Shown here piece by piece: positions 11,321-23,500 of a DNA stretch of 64,000 nucleotides. The first letter of the stretch is position 1; every line of letters starts with the position of its first letter. The position numbers and the translations under genes are program-made. The notes below the pieces were generated by a model. It searched no databases, was not told the origin of the DNA, and was given only the letters and a program-made list of their open reading frames with translations. Origin of the DNA: Pleurostoma richardsiae (Eukaryota; Ascomycota; Sordariomycetes; Calosphaeriales; Pleurostomataceae); contig JANBVO010000003.1 in NCBI GenBank assembly GCA_030052745.1, forward strand, positions 62,001 through 126,000, read 5' to 3'.

Positions 11321-14300
11321 ATTACCGGGCCGCTCATCGCTGCATCTACGGGTCCGTACCTAGTGCATCTTATCCCGCCCGCTCGCTTGTTCCCTCCCTT
11401 GCTTCGCATTACCGCTTGGCCTACCCAGCACGCTGGGCAGCATCGGGCCAATGGCGAGTGGCCATCCCGCTGTGGGTACGGGGTGCAAGAGAGCAGGATG
11501 ACGGAAGGGGGAAAGGCGCCCCCTCGTCGTCCGTCGTGTCCGTACGGGGGTACCGAGAGTCGGGCAGGGTCAGAAGGGCAGGGCCAGGCATTGTCTGCCC
11601 ATTGGACGCCTCTTAGCAAGCAACCGATCCAAAGCGCTCGACCAGCTTTCTGGGATCATGATGATCTGTTTGCGTGCATAAGCCGTCTGCGGCCCGGGAT
11701 ACGCCTGTTTACGACAAGGGGCCGCGGCGGAGCAAGCCCAAGACGGCCCTTTCTCGTCTTCGATGCTCGCTGTATTATCGGCCATCTTTGGGCGAGGCTC
11801 GACCGCTCATGCCGACACTGCCTGCCTGCATGGTCTCTGGCCTCATCTAACAAACGGAGCATCCCGCATCCTTGTCATGTGTGGATGTCGAGCCAATGAC
11901 GCTGACATAGCACTCTGCAGCAGCTCGGAAGAGGGTGCGGGCGTCGGAATTGTTTGCCCAGCGGATTGATATACCAGTCATGTATGAGAATCTCAGAATG
12001 GAAAGGCCCCATCGCATCCATCCATCCGTCCATTAGTGAGGTACTACACGGCATCCTAATATCTCACCGTTCTCCGAGGTGGCCAGCGCAGGTCCCCTTC
12101 GCACTAGAAAGGAGGAGATGCATGCTTCGGACTCTTAAGTATGTATCTCACCTGAGACCACAGCAGCATCTCACCCAAGATGAAAGTCTTGCCTGGGAGC
12201 ATTCAGCAGCCGGCAACATTGAGGCGGGATGAATGTTTAGCGGGGTGGAAGGGGAAGAGCCGAGGCACAGAGATGACAAGGAAAGGCGGCGACCCCGCTC
12301 CATGGCGAGGAATCAAGTGTCTTCGCGTGGCTGCTGTGCTTGTAAGTGCGCAAAGTGGTAGAACAATATTTGGATGTTGTAGCACCGCTGCCAGATATGG
12401 CGACTTGGGTGCCGCATGGATCGACGCATCGACATGCATTGCCTAAGGTACCCGTCCCCTGTCAGCCGTCATCGAGTCTCTCCAGCCAACAGTTTACCTC
12501 ATCTACCATAGTGTAATATCAGACCGATGACTGAGAGGACAGGATGGTCCGTCCTCCTCTGATGACGAGCCCGCTCCCACAGACTTTTCAACCGCTGCAG
12601 ATAGGATCCATGTGGTCCCATTGTTTCCCAACTCTAGCCTGCGTGCTCCTTCGTAGCCTCTTTGCTCGTTGTGATTCGTCTCGCTTCAGCTGACCTCAGA
12701 CCCTCCAACAGGCGAGGTGGTGTGTAAGGACCCTCCAACGGGACCGCTCCTATTCAGTCCGGCAAGCTCTTGTCACCCTCCATCACAACGGCAGCGGCGC
12801 CCAAAGGGCAGCGAGCCGGCGAGAAAAGACCCATTTGCCGGGGTACCAAGGATTTCGAGCGCTTCTAGCCCTCCGGCGTCAGTCCCAACGACTTGAAGAC
12901 CCCGGCCATCGCACAGCTGACGGGCGGCGGAAGCGAGCAACCCTCTTCTGATGGATGCATCCACCGGGGCACATCTCCTGCGTGACATCCTTGCCTCGAC
13001 ACCACACCAAACTGTTGTACGTACTGTACTGTCCAGGTAGTTCCCCCGTGTGCTTTCGGCCGCGACAGCCCGAGGTCGGCCGTCACCCCATCGGAAAGCA
13101 TCGCCATCACAGTCGTCATCACCTCCGCGCCTGTCTTGTGATTTCTTCAACACCACAACAGCAGGCTAGGGTCCCTGTTGGTGGCCATCCATACCCCACA
13201 TCCGGACCACACCCGGGGGCGGCTCCTCCTCACCCCTGAAACGCCGCGGCCGGCCGCTTGTGCCCACAGGGCCATAAAAAGGCTCCCGTCCCGTGCAGGA
13301 TCCTGCAGCAGAGACACGAGGGAAAGCCCCGCCATCTGGACCTATCACGCCCTATTCGGCGGTGGGCGAGAGCAAAAGACAAAGACGGCCGTGATCCTCT
13401 AGGCCTGTAGTTGGTTGGCTCATGCCTCTCCCTCCTGCGGGCGTCAACCAATATCTAGAGATCGCCTGGACATCTTCGTACGGGAGACAAAACTACGCGA
13501 CCCCTTGTGACGAACGCAGGCAGCTCCTGGGACCACCTTTGCCAAATTCAAGGCGACTCGGATACCCTTGTCAAGGGTATAGACCGGGCCTGCCCAGCTC
13601 CAAGCCTGACGATAGCGAAGTTGATATAGCCCCTCGAGGTATCTCACCGCTGATTCCGTCCATCCATCTTAAAGGAGAAGAAATACGTGGCCAGGGACGG
13701 CAGAAATTCTCAGGCCACGAGGCAGAGGAATCGCATCGCACATCTGACCGCAGCGGACACTCCTGTTCGAAGCCACAATCCTCTGGACCAAAGCTAACGG
13801 GAAACCCACCACACGAACCCTTGATATACCACCACCACCATCTTCATTTCACCTCACCCTTCCAGCGTTCGGGTCGCGGCAAAAGTAGGGGCAGGTTGCA
13901 CAAAGTCCCACTGCCCCGACAGGGTGTGGCACGCAGCGTTGTAACGAGTCAAAGAGAGCGCTCTGGTGTCAGCTTCGACGCGGAGGAGCCGCCCTATTTG
14001 CCCGACACTGCATCTGTACGCGGCGGTGTGGTAGCAAACAGGAAATCGGCGACTACGAGAAGAGTGGCTGCTCCGACATCATCAACTTATCGATCAATCT
14101 GCGCCAAAGTACGCCTGATTAGCCGGCAGCGGAAGCTCTCCTTGTCCTCTATCATCAGCAGACAGGAGATCGCTTATGCGTCGGCTGCTGCAGGCCATCC
14201 ACCACGGCAGAACTACGAAGGGCCCAAGCAACGGCAGCCTGTGACGTCTTGCTCTCTCGCCTTCTTTTCTGGGATTCGTCTCCCGGCGTTGATTGCCATC

Positions 14301-15220
14301 CCGCCCACATCGCGCGGATTTCCCGGCAGAGTAGACAGTGGAGGCGGCTTCGTATCTACCCGCCTACTTTATCTGGCGCCTTCTAACGACCCGGGTCTCT
14401 GCTCTTATTGAGGCTTGCCAACGGCATCTAACGAGGCCGGTAAAGCTTCCCCTCCCGTCTCTGAACCCTGCTGCTGGTAATTAAGCGTTGTTCTAACTGT
14501 CTCCAGACTTCGTGAGACGGACAGACCTGTCCGACCCACGGCTCCTTCTCTTGACCGTACAAGACTGTGGGAGTCGCCTGTCTATCCAGCCGGAGGAGAC
14601 CACAGCCAACGTGCCGGATATTTTGCTCTGTCAGGAGTGTTGCATGCCGCGTCAATTTAGTAATATCTGCATTTTGACCCTTCCTCTCCGCTGCAAGTCA
14701 GCGCACGCGAGAGGAAAATAGACGGGAGGATTGAGCCGGTGTCAGTGTGTGTAACAACCGCATCTCGTGAGCGGCAGGCCATCCCATCCACGCACGAGAG
14801 GTGCCCCATCCCGTTGGCTCTGCGGCGCGGCCCAGCGGCGCTTCCGTCCGAGAAGGGAAGAGATCGGTGCGAGTTGAGCTGCAAGCTTTTCTGGAAGCAG
14901 CAAATCAAGGCCAGACACATCCGGTGCAGGGAATTGAGAGCTAAGGCAGCCTAGGAACTGCGGCCGGAGCTGCGGCCAGCAGACAAAGAAAGACAGGTGC
15001 CGCTGCGGTGGAATCCGACTACTCTGACGGGAATTAGGCGCGGGCCACGACTGGGCAGCGCCGGACCGCATTGACTGGCGACTGGGAACTGGGGACTGGG
15101 AACTGGGAACCGCCGCCGTCTTGCGTTCCCACATCGGCCCATCCCTGCCAATCGAGCAGCAGATCCCTCCTCAATCCCCCTCTGCGGGAAATCCCACCAT
15201 CGCCCTGCGGCACCGGGATC

Positions 15221-15265
15221 GAGAGAGAGAGAGGGAGGAGAAAGGAGAGTGAGAGAAGGGGGCAA
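15221..15265 (+). repeat. GA-rich simple-sequence tract
   Basis: Runs of GAGAGAGAGA grade into GGAGGAGAAAGGAGAGTGAGAG. This is purine-only low-complexity DNA without a gene. Confidence 0.7.
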
Positions 15266-15879
15266 TTCAGATTTTTTTTTGTTGGGTCGAGAGACACCGA
15301 TAACACACGTGCCTGTCTGGGGTACACCAGCCGCACTCTCCGTCCGCACCTCATACTCCCTTACGCATTGCATACAGCACCAGCTTAGCTACACGCGGAC
15401 GGCCGCGACGGCGACGACGACACGGCAAATTCCTTACCAGAGGCCCAAATCGCCGCCTATCCGTACAATACGGCGCTGCGCAGATAGACGCGGCGCACAT
15501 CCTGCATCTCCTCGGTCACCATCATCCGCCAAGCATCCCGCAACCCGCAAGATTGCATACGCACACGTACAGACATACAGACAGACAGACGGACCTAACA
15601 TACAGGCAACCCACCAGCGCCAAGTAAGCCAAACCACAACTCTCGCCCTCTTTCCCCTCAGCACCATCTGCACGAACCCGCATTCAGTATCCCGCCAAAC
15701 CCCAAATTCTAGCATCCCAGCAGGCTAGCCTGGCGGTCGTCGTGCTCAGCGCCTCCGCACAGCAGATCCCTGGCCTGATCCCCGGGCATCATACCCTGTT
15801 GCGATCAAGTCGCATGCAAGAAACCCGGGCCATTTTGGCACGGCGGAACGGGCTACGACAGGCGAACGCATCTTTGACT

Positions 15880-15910
15880 GCATTGATCCATCATCCATCA
15901 TCCATCATCT
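15880..15910 (+). repeat. CATCCAT microsatellite
   Basis: Four close copies of the heptamer CATCCAT lie in tandem. This is a simple-sequence repeat. Confidence 0.65.
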
Positions 15911-17899
15911 AAGCCAGCGACCGGCCCGCCTGCTGCTGCTACTGCTGCCGCCGCTGCCACCACCCCACCTCGTCGACACTACTACTGATTACCTACATAG
16001 GACGCTTTTGCTAACCACGGAATACGGAAAGGCCACTACCGTGCCGGAACACGCGCGCCTCCACGACGGTACTGTGTAGAGTACACATAACCCTCCTGCC
16101 TTGCCTGGGTGGATACACCTGCAGGCGGCGCCATCTCGACAGGTGTTTTCCTCGCACCGACGCGCGCTTGCTCGCCCTAGTTCGACCGCACCAAACCCCT
16201 CCCTCCCTCCCTCCCGAGAAACATACAGGGACCCGTCTGCTTGCCTGACCGACCAGACGGGTCCGTCCAGAGGCGCCGGCGTGCGGATTCTGCGGTTGGG
16301 CCAGGCAAGCTAAGGCACGCCGACGGCGACTAGGCGATTTAGCGGCTCATGACCTAAGGCCTCTCCACCTAGCAAGCTACCTTAGCACAGGCAACATCTC
16401 GCGGCCCACGGCCAGCCGTTCGGCCCCAGCAGCACCAGAAGGGCCAGCTCAGCTCATAAAAGAGGCGAGCGGGCGCCAGGCCGAGACTCTTATCGTCAAT
16501 CGCCATCAGTATCAGCTGCGTCTGGCGAGATATCTTGGTCCTCCATACTCCTCCGTACATAACCTACACCTACCTACACGCGTACATGTTTAACCTACCT
16601 GCCTTGCCTGTAGCCCGCACCTACATCCCCTTACCCACGGCGCCGTATTATAAGGGAGGGCTGTCTCAGGCCCAGCGCGGACCGAACAAAAGGTGCGTGC
16701 ATCTCTCTAACTCTGGCCCGCACTACCTGTTTGCCATCCTCTCTCCATTCTATTAATACTCCCGCGCAATCGGCACTTTCTGCTGCCGTGTTTGGCCTGC
16801 AGAACGTGGTAGTGGTGCTGATGGCCTCGCCGCTCGCTTGTGCCGGCTTGTATCGCCCCGTTCCGCGTCCTTTATATACGATGCAGAAACACCATTTATT
16901 TGCCTGCACACACAGCACATTCTCCCCGTCACATGTAGCCGAGTACCTGCGACAACCCCCAAACATGACCTTTTGCAGTTACGTGTGTCTCTCCTACACT
17001 CATGTCTTCCTCGAGTCATTGTCGCAAGCTTAACTTTCTTTGACCGAGGACGAGTGCGAAGGGATCATGCTGAGCTGGGTGTACCCCTGGTGCAAATAAG
17101 CCGCGCCTGGCTTTACACTGTGCCTGTCGCGCGCACGGTGCGGTACATACGGATGAGGAAGCCCAGCGGTACTTAACTACAGTACATATATGGCACGTCC
17201 CGCACGGTATCGTACTGTGCACACAGTAGGCCAGGGTCCCTGACCTTTGCCGGTACCTGAACCTCCTCTCACCTTCTTTTCTGCCCCGTCGCCGCCGTCG
17301 CCCGCTGTTTGGCTGGTGGTGCCCGGCCGCTTTGGCTCAGGGTCGCCGCCCACACCCCATACAGTCCCTTTCTCTCTCTGGCCAGCGTCTCCATGCTACT
17401 AAAGTGGGCGGACAGCAAGCGCATGTCATGCTCTTCTCTGGGATGCCGGCTAAGGTAGCCTACCGAGTCTACCTGGCCTCTACCAGGCCAAGGTACCGCT
17501 GCTACCTTGGAGTACGCGGGCGACTTTAAGTACATGTAGCGTCCCTTCTGGGGAGGGGGGTGTCGTCGTCTCCCCAAGTCATTCATCCACCTCACCACCA
17601 CCTTGCATACCCCATCCATACCTGCCCATCTCAGCCTGCCTACGGAGTACATCTACCTGCCCTGTTGCCCTTCCCCTTCTTAATAAAATCGGCCATTTTC
17701 CAGCCTGGACCGTGGTTCGTCCCTTTGCAGCATTCCAGTGGGAACGACACCGCTAACGCCCAAACCCTTCGAAAGGCTGCTCCTGTCCTGTCCTGCTGGC
17801 GACCGAACCCGAACGAGACATTTGCGAACAAGGGAACTCCCGAGCCTGGATTTGGGGCTCGCGAGGCAATCTTCGCCTTTCCCGGCGCGAGGTACATCC

Positions 17900-19303
17900 T
17901 TACTACATCCATTACATTACAATTAGGCCTCGTCCCGCTCGCGCCTTCCCTTCCCTTCAACCTTCCTCTCCATTCCTCCCACTTTATTCTTACTTTGGCT
18001 TCCGCTCCCGGGAAAGAGCGGCCGACCCCACCAACCAACACCCATCGCCATCACCACCCACACCGCCGTGACCGTCACCGTCTCCGTCACCGTCACCAAC
18101 CTGAACTCTGTTTCCTTTGCTGAGGTGAGTTGCACGCTCTGCCCCTTCGCGCCTTGTCTTTCTCTTCCCGGCCGCCTCCTGCGCGCTTGTTGTTTCTGGT
18201 CCTTCTGGGCTGCTCTTGCCTTTGGCGCACGTGCGTCTGTACTGCACTGTACATGTACAAACATCCATACCAACCAACCCACCTGCCGCAAAAGTCAAAC
18301 CCATCGATCGCTTGCGGCAGAGACAATGGGTGCAGTCCGTCGGTTCCTCTGCTATGGGAGAGGGCCTGACTGATACGCGCACGCTCTGCTCTGCGGGCGT
18401 GTGCGGACTAACTGCCCTGCTTCCTCATCTCACCTACCTGCGTGCCTATCTAAGGACACTCACTCACTGATTGATCTTACTTACCACCTCTTCCCTTCCC
18501 TTCGCTTCTTTCCCACCTACCTACTGATCTTATGCTTGTGTTCTTCCCTCTCGCGCGCCCGCACGCTCTTTTCCCTCATTCCTACCGCTTCGCGGTCTTT
18601 CCCTGCTTTCATCTATTCCCCCCCTCGTTGACTCAGACTCGAGCGACTCCGTCCATCCCTCCCTCGCCGCGTCCCTCTCCCGTCACCCCCCACGGCACGC
18701 CCCCTCCCTCCGCCGTTCCCTTTGTTCTCCTTCCGTGCCGCGCCCCGAACAAACTTTCTGATCTGGAACACAGGACTGGACCTCGCCTGTCTTCCGCTGG
18801 AAACGGCAACTTCTCATTCCACTCTCTTTCATCTGACAGGTCTGTCCGGGCTCTGCCGCGACCAGGGTCGTCCCGCCTGCGTCGGCCTGTGTTTCCCTCT
18901 TAAAGCCAAGGTTACTCCCGCGCGCCGCCCGCTGCTACTGATCTCCGCCCCATTCCTACGCGCAACACCGGACACCCTCTCCAGAAAGGACAACTTGTCG
19001 CGAAACCAGAGCTACTTCTTCCGCATCCCGGTCGCGTAGCAACTTATTTCGCTCGCACTTCTTTCTCTCTTGCGACGCAGTTTCCCCCCTCGTGTCGGGG
19101 TTGGCTTGTCCCATTGTCCAGCCCGCGGGACGTTGGCCCCAGGCACGGCAAACTCGCCGCTATCCAAATTAAGGCCGAGCGGAGCCACTGAGACGCACGG
19201 CTTCTAAGGTTCAGGGCCGTTCCGGGATCCAGACAACTAAAAAGCTATCTGCAAGTCCCCAGACACCGTCTTCACCCTGGCGACCGCCGTTTTCGTGCGT
19301 AGC
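17900..19303 (+). promoter_or_regulatory. Pyrimidine-rich leader and promoter of the downstream Zn2Cys6 gene
   Basis: The last 1.4 kb before the regulator at 19304 is markedly C/T-rich on the plus strand, as is common for long 5' leaders of fungal regulatory genes. A strong donor (GAG then GTGAGT at 18125) and a pyrimidine-tract acceptor (CATCTGACAG ending at 18839) would allow a 5'-UTR intron of about 715 bp. This intron is inference only; shorter alternatives exist. A hexamer stretch of CGTCAC/CGTCTC units lies near 18068-18100. Confidence 0.35.
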
Positions 19304-20536
19304 ATGGCAGAAGACTATCGGGGCAGGGCACTTCCACCTCGAGACAACCCAGACGACTCCCATTATCCACCACCTCCTGGCGAGGACGACGATCGCGCAA
19401 GAGCTTATCAGGCCCAGCTTCCCTCGATGGCGTCGACACTGCCTCCAATTGCTTCGTACGCGCCGGCGCCTGCCGGCCGCGGGTACCCCCCACCCCCTGA
19501 CCCGAGAGCAAGGGGCAGCTACTCTGCATCGCCCACCAGTGCGAACGGCTACGCTCCTCCGGCTACTGGCGCCTATAGCCTTCCCCCCGTCCAGGTGCCC
19601 GATGCGAGGGCTTATGGCAGGGGCGACTACTACCAACAAGGCGCCTACGCCCATGATCCGTACAACCCCTACGGCTCCTATCGAGGCCCGCCGCCGGTTC
19701 AGGGTTATAGCCCCTATCCTGACTACCGCGTCGGTCCTAGCGTGGCGACGCAGCAGCCAGCGGCTCCAAGGCAGCGGACATCGATCGCTTGCCGGTACTG
19801 TAGAAAGAGAAAGGTGAGTCTCAGCGAGAACGGAGGGAGGCGAATGGGGATGGAGCCAGTTGCTGACGTTAGGACTTCACAATAGATCCGGTGCAGCGGC
19901 TACCAAAACACGCCTGACGGAAAGTGTACAAACTGCAAGAAAACAGGGAATGACTGCGTCTTTCAGCCCGTCTCTTCATCAGCGTCAACAGCGTTTGTTC
20001 CGGTGTCTGCGGTACCGGGAGGTGTTCCCCCTGGAACTCCCCTCTATGGCGCCTTTGGCCAGCCCCTTGCGCCAGCTCACGGAGCTCACAGCCCTGGCCA
20101 GGCCACCTTCGCCGCCCCTGGTAGCAGCAGCGACTACCAGCTTCTGCCATCTCCGACTGCCTCATCGTATTACCCGCATCCTGACGACAGAACTGAGACG
20201 GGGAGACGGAGGCCGAGAGCGGAGGACGATCATGGGCCGCGCCTTCCACCACCGAATGTGTATCCGGATGACGACCCCCGCAGGAGATCCCCAGCGAGCG
20301 CTCAGAGTGGCACCCCTCCGACCTACTCTTATTCCAAAGTCGAGTACGAAGGCGACAATAGGACACCGCCGCGACGAAACAGCCCAGGGAGCAGTCATCA
20401 GGCTGGCAGCGTCTCTACGCCCAACTCGATGATGAGTCTCAGCAACCTGATGGATCACCCGCCCGCAAGGGGCCCAGCGGACACGAGTCGCGACATTGAC
20501 CAGAACATGCTGGGCAGGCTGAATCGTCGGCCCTAG
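19304..20536 (+). CDS. Zn(II)2Cys6 binuclear cluster transcription factor (386 aa)
   Basis: Two exons, 19304-19813 and 19886-20536, are joined by a 72-bp GTGAGT...AATAG intron that cuts the zinc cluster after residue 170. The spliced protein has C163-x2-C166-x6-C173-x10-C184-x2-C187-x6-C194, a canonical fungal GAL4-type DNA-binding cluster with basic residues between the second and third Cys. The N-terminal 150 residues are rich in Pro, Tyr, Gly and Ala, and the C-terminal half is rich in Pro, Ser and Asp, typical of disordered activation regions. No fungal-specific middle homology region is visible, so this belongs to the short class of these factors. The ATG at 19304 is the first in frame after the pyrimidine-rich leader. 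The long gene-free upstream region suggests extensive control sequence. It acts in the nucleus; its targets are unknown. The family is certain, the specific orthologue is not named. Confidence 0.9.
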
Positions 20537-23500
20537 GACCGCGACGACGAAACTCGGAACAGGGAACATTCGGGTGCAACACGGCTATAGAATGGGCTGG
20601 CTTCTGTGTTTCTGCTCAGGGAGCAAGTCTTCCTGCTGGCATGTGGACGACGTCGACGCGGATCTGCTGGGCAGCCTTGCGCTCCGTCCTCTCCATCAGC
20701 TCTAACCCCTCGCTTTTACGGCACCTTCTTTGTGCATATCTTGGATTACTTTTGCGCGTCTCGACACACGACTCGCTCTGGCTCGTAATAGGGGAATGGG
20801 AAGGAGTGGACGTCAGACTTGCGTGTGTCGGGGAATGCTGGGCATGCTTAAGTTTCTAATCTTTGTCTCCGCCGTGGACTCCAGGCGCGGCGGTCTTTTT
20901 GGAGGAGGAAAAGTCGGCACAAGGCGGCGACAAGGGTCAGGAATAGATCATCACCTGGTTTGGCGACAAACACTAGTCTACAGCCGTTATTGTTTTTGGC
21001 ATTTCTGCCTCCCTTCAGCCTTCCATTCTTTCGGCTGCGCGGAGGCTACTAAGGCACTTGTCTCGGGTCTTGTTTCTTCTTTTTGATTTTGACACTATTT
21101 TTTTCAGTGGCACAGCAAAGGGGAAGGAAAGCAAAGATCGGATCGCCTCACGGCACAAATTTGCTTTATTTCTGTATGTTTCGCGCTCTCTACTCCCTGT
21201 TTGCGACAAAAGAAGCTGGATTTCGATGCACCTTTGGCTGGTACGGCGTTGTTCTGCTCTCCGAGGAAGCCGGAAAGCCAGGAAACGGGAGGAAATGTGT
21301 TTCTAGCCTGGATTGTGGAAACCTAGGCCGCCCGCCGAGCCGAGCCGCGCCGTGCTGAAGACGGTCTTGAGAAATAATGGAAGCGTAATGTTAGTTTGAC
21401 TGGGTCGTAGGGTTCCAGCAGCCAGAGACCGTGACAAGACACAACGTTCGGAATATACTTTGGCTCGGTGCACACCTGCATGAGAGTCCGCTTGTCGCTG
21501 CAGATGGGGGGAAAACATGGTGTAAACACCTACCTTGCCTATCGAGGGAGGTTCCAATACCTCCACAAGTCTGATCGATCCCTCTCCCTAATATCCCCTG
21601 TCCCTTTGTGTCTGCTCAACCCGGCGTTAGTAGGATTAGCCAAACTCCCCCCCCTGGCATGCCTGCCTACCATCTTGACGGCTAAAGAGAGATCGCCGTC
21701 GGGGTTTTCCTTAGAGCCTCTTTCTCTCTCTATAGCAGCACTCTAGCCCCTTTGCATTGGGTCCTCCTACCTCAACGGACCTGCTTCACCGCTCCTCTCT
21801 CCATGTTCAGTCAATGTAAAAGCCCGAGCTCACCTTCCTGCATTTGGAAACCGAGCTGCGCCTAGAGGCGGCCTTGACGATTGCTAGACTAGCTGGGCGA
21901 TCTTCTACAGTATCTCCTGTAGCGGCGTGGCACTGTAGGCGAAGAGGAGGCCGCTGGGTTTGATCGATATCCGACAGCGTGAGCCTGGAACCAGACAGGC
22001 AATAGCTCGCAGTAAGGTAGGGTAATTCACGTTTTTGATTTCCTTAACTGACAGTCTGTGCGATAGAGGACCCCACTGGACTTTGGCTGGATCACGGGGA
22101 ACGGGGAAAGGGTGCATTGCAGGGATGATGAAGAGGACCTCATCCATCCCTTTCGCAGCTGCTCCCCAAAGCGCCCCAGGCACACTCCATGCGGTCCATC
22201 GCCAGCTACTCAAGCGGCTCTCGAGCCTCGAGAATCCGCAAGTTGCTGGAAGACGAAAACCACATGGTCTGGCCAAGCTAGTACGCTCCACGGGTTCTAT
22301 ACTCATGTGACCGTCATGGTCCTCGAGCGGCTTCCAGCCCACAGCGAAGGCGAGCACTGGATGGACTCCGCACCAGGACGAGCCTCAGACGCATCGTGGC
22401 GACGACTAGAGGAGGGGAAGCAGCACAAGCAAGCCGGACACGCGGTCAGCGTACCTAAAGGTACAAGAGGTTCAGCCGATGCGACTTCAACTCCGCTCGA
22501 CGGAGTGACAACCAAAGGCTTGGGACGCACTACTACCCTGAGCTTGGGCTCGTTTTCTTTGTTCTCTCCTCGCCCGATCTGCGGCCGTGCTGGTTGTCTT
22601 ACTGCCCCTCCCCCCTTCCCAATCCCCCCCTTTTCTCCCGGTCTAACCAACCACACATCACACTGAGGAATGCGGCCCTCGTGCGTGCCTGGGATATCCC
22701 AGCTTGCCGTTGACGGCCTTCTTCAGCGGGTGGTGGCTCCTCTCCATCGCCCTCATGTCTCGGGCCTCGTCTATAGTTCCCTTTGGGCCAGGCATCCGGA
22801 ACCGGTAGTGTGGCCTTGGGCTGGTTTCTGAGGAGCCACTGGAATGCGGGAAGAAGGGAGGTAGAGGGGGAGAGGGCAGCGATCAGACACCTATCCTGCC
22901 CCGCTCTCCTGCCCCTTTCCCCTCCCCTTTGGTTTTGAGCCGAGACACTGACGGATGGAACGGGCACTCTGATGCGTCTTGTGCGGAAAGATTCCATTTA
23001 GGACGCGCCACAATGACCCTTCTCTCGTGGAGGGAACTGCAAGCCCATATCACACGCCAACACACACATGCACATGCGGCTGTTGACGGCTGTAGGAGCC
23101 CCTTCCGCTCAGCGTTGAACACGCCTTGCTACAACTGCGCCTTGTCCGGCTTCGGCCCCAGACGCACCTAGGGGCGGCCGACACTGTGTGTCTCGCGCAG
23201 GCGTGCTTGTCTCCAGCAGCGCCTGATCCCGTCTCCTCGACTTCTCCGCCTCCTTTTAGGCAAAGAAGATTCGTCCGCAACGTACCACCCAAGCCGTCGA
23301 AGCTCTGCGCCATGCAGAAGACGCCGTCGATTCGAAGCGGGCGGCAACCCCGCCGGCGGGGAAGGAAGCCGGTCGCCACGTCTCGGCGGCGGCAAGCCAC
23401 TCGATGCCCGAATGTCGTCGGCTGACACCCCAGGGGCGTGCTGAGCTCTATATCGGCGCCCCGTGGCGGACTCATGGCTCGGTAGGTAGCGAAGAAGGAC

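Larger units (their letters stand above)
1064..17899. other. Gene-poor region of about 17 kb
   Basis: Many open frames of 60-330 codons exist here on both strands, but they overlap each other, are dominated by Arg, Pro, Ser and Gly as expected from GC-rich non-coding DNA, and lack recognisable domains, signal peptides or plausible introns. I see no tRNA or 5S rRNA gene. The stretch holds short palindromes of the ACCTA/GGTACC type (4684-4711, 11305-11320 and others) and purine-rich tracts. It may contain lineage-specific genes or non-coding transcripts that cannot be recognised without RNA data. Confidence 0.5.

Noticed and set aside
11123-11899. 258-codon plus-strand frame
   Set aside because: Overlaps frames on both strands and shows no recognisable protein pattern.
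13422-14411. 329-codon plus-strand frame
   Set aside because: Composition is that of GC-rich chance sequence with many Arg, Ser and Pro; no domain, no splice links, and opposite frames are also open.
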